DNA of 5,053 nucleotides from Methanobacteriota archaeon (GTDB lineage Archaea; Thermoplasmatota; Poseidoniia; Poseidoniales; Poseidoniaceae). The stretch lies in assembly GCA_018645535.1 (NCBI GenBank), contig JABGWN010000073.1:1-5053 (forward strand). The letters run 5' to 3'. The position numbers and the translations under genes were made by a program. Positions within the stretch are counted from its first letter, which is position 1, and every line of letters starts with the position of its first letter. Positions 4,956 to 5,053 of the stretch are shown piece by piece. The notes below the pieces were generated by a model. That model had not been told where the DNA came from and ran no database searches. It saw only the letters and a program-made list of their open reading frames with translations.

Positions 4956-5053
4956 CCCTACAATATCCTCGGCCTTCGACGGCTTATGAACTTAGCAGAG
5001 ACCAAAGGAGCGAATCGAGCATAATCAAGGGGCTTCTAAAATCGACGTCTTCA
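4956..5053. other. non-coding right edge, probable pcn leader and promoter
   Basis: These 98 bases lie upstream of pcn. On the minus strand one frame stays open from the window edge to TAA (4986-4984), giving only 22 residues that I do not recognise (ending SLLWSLLSS); it could be the end of an upstream gene, but nothing proves it. On the plus strand the only ATG (4987) gives 12 codons. TTCATAAG or GATTATGC on the minus strand might be TATA elements. No confident feature. Confidence 0.3.

Noticed and set aside
4984..5053. open minus-strand frame reaching the right edge
   Set aside because: Only 22 codons are visible, with no recognisable motif; it could be the end of a gene beyond the window but cannot be supported.
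1..5053. CRISPR arrays, tRNA or rRNA genes, insertion sequences, toxin-antitoxin or defence genes
   Set aside because: Reading both strands I saw no regularly spaced repeats, tRNA-like folds, terminal inverted repeats with a transposase, or defence-family motifs; nearly all of the sequence is accounted for by identified genes.

Overview
The window looks like a piece of an archaeal chromosome, most likely a marine planktonic euryarchaeon of the Marine Group II/III (Poseidoniales-like, Thermoplasmatota) type. Four archaeal information-processing genes are intact: Nop5, fibrillarin, transcription factor S and PCNA. Two junctions carry a near-perfect archaeal Shine-Dalgarno sequence, gene packing is very tight, and bacterial-type genes (a LysE exporter, an Fpg DNA glycosylase, a B12-dependent acyl-CoA mutase) sit among them. 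The taxon below domain level is inference from gene mix and moderate AT-richness, not from a marker gene.

Layout. Positions 1-153 are the C-terminal end of a coenzyme-B12-dependent acyl-CoA mutase (+). A 125-base gap follows with a good archaeal TATA-like box, then a small 55-codon reading frame (279-446, +), then a LysE/RhtB-family membrane exporter (481-1101, +). The exporter meets the minus-strand cluster nop5 > flpA > fpg tail to tail, with the two stop codons overlapping. nop5 and flpA encode two of the proteins of the archaeal C/D-box RNP that 2'-O-methylates rRNA and tRNA. fpg, downstream of them, encodes a bacterial-type 8-oxoguanine DNA glycosylase. A short divergent promoter region (about 3724-3853) separates nop5 from tfs (3854-4204, +), the RNA-cleavage factor of RNA polymerase. 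tfs converges on pcna (4206-4955, -), the sliding clamp, with one base between the stop codons. The last 98 bases are probably the pcna leader and promoter region.

The most useful observation is the fpg start. The family N-terminus PELPEVETV, with the catalytic proline directly after the initiator, is encoded only if translation starts at a CTG codon (1997-1995). An in-frame TGA lies just upstream and no ATG, GTG or TTG is available at that place. The same 11-base string TGAGGTGATTT precedes the flpA ATG and the fpg CTG at identical spacing. A start call at the downstream TTG (1958) would delete the catalytic nucleophile.

I found no CRISPR array, mobile element, tRNA, rRNA or obvious new multi-gene system. 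Most of the window is compact, ordinary archaeal core genome; the fpg start, the stop/Shine-Dalgarno overlaps and the small unassigned reading frame are what deserve a second look.
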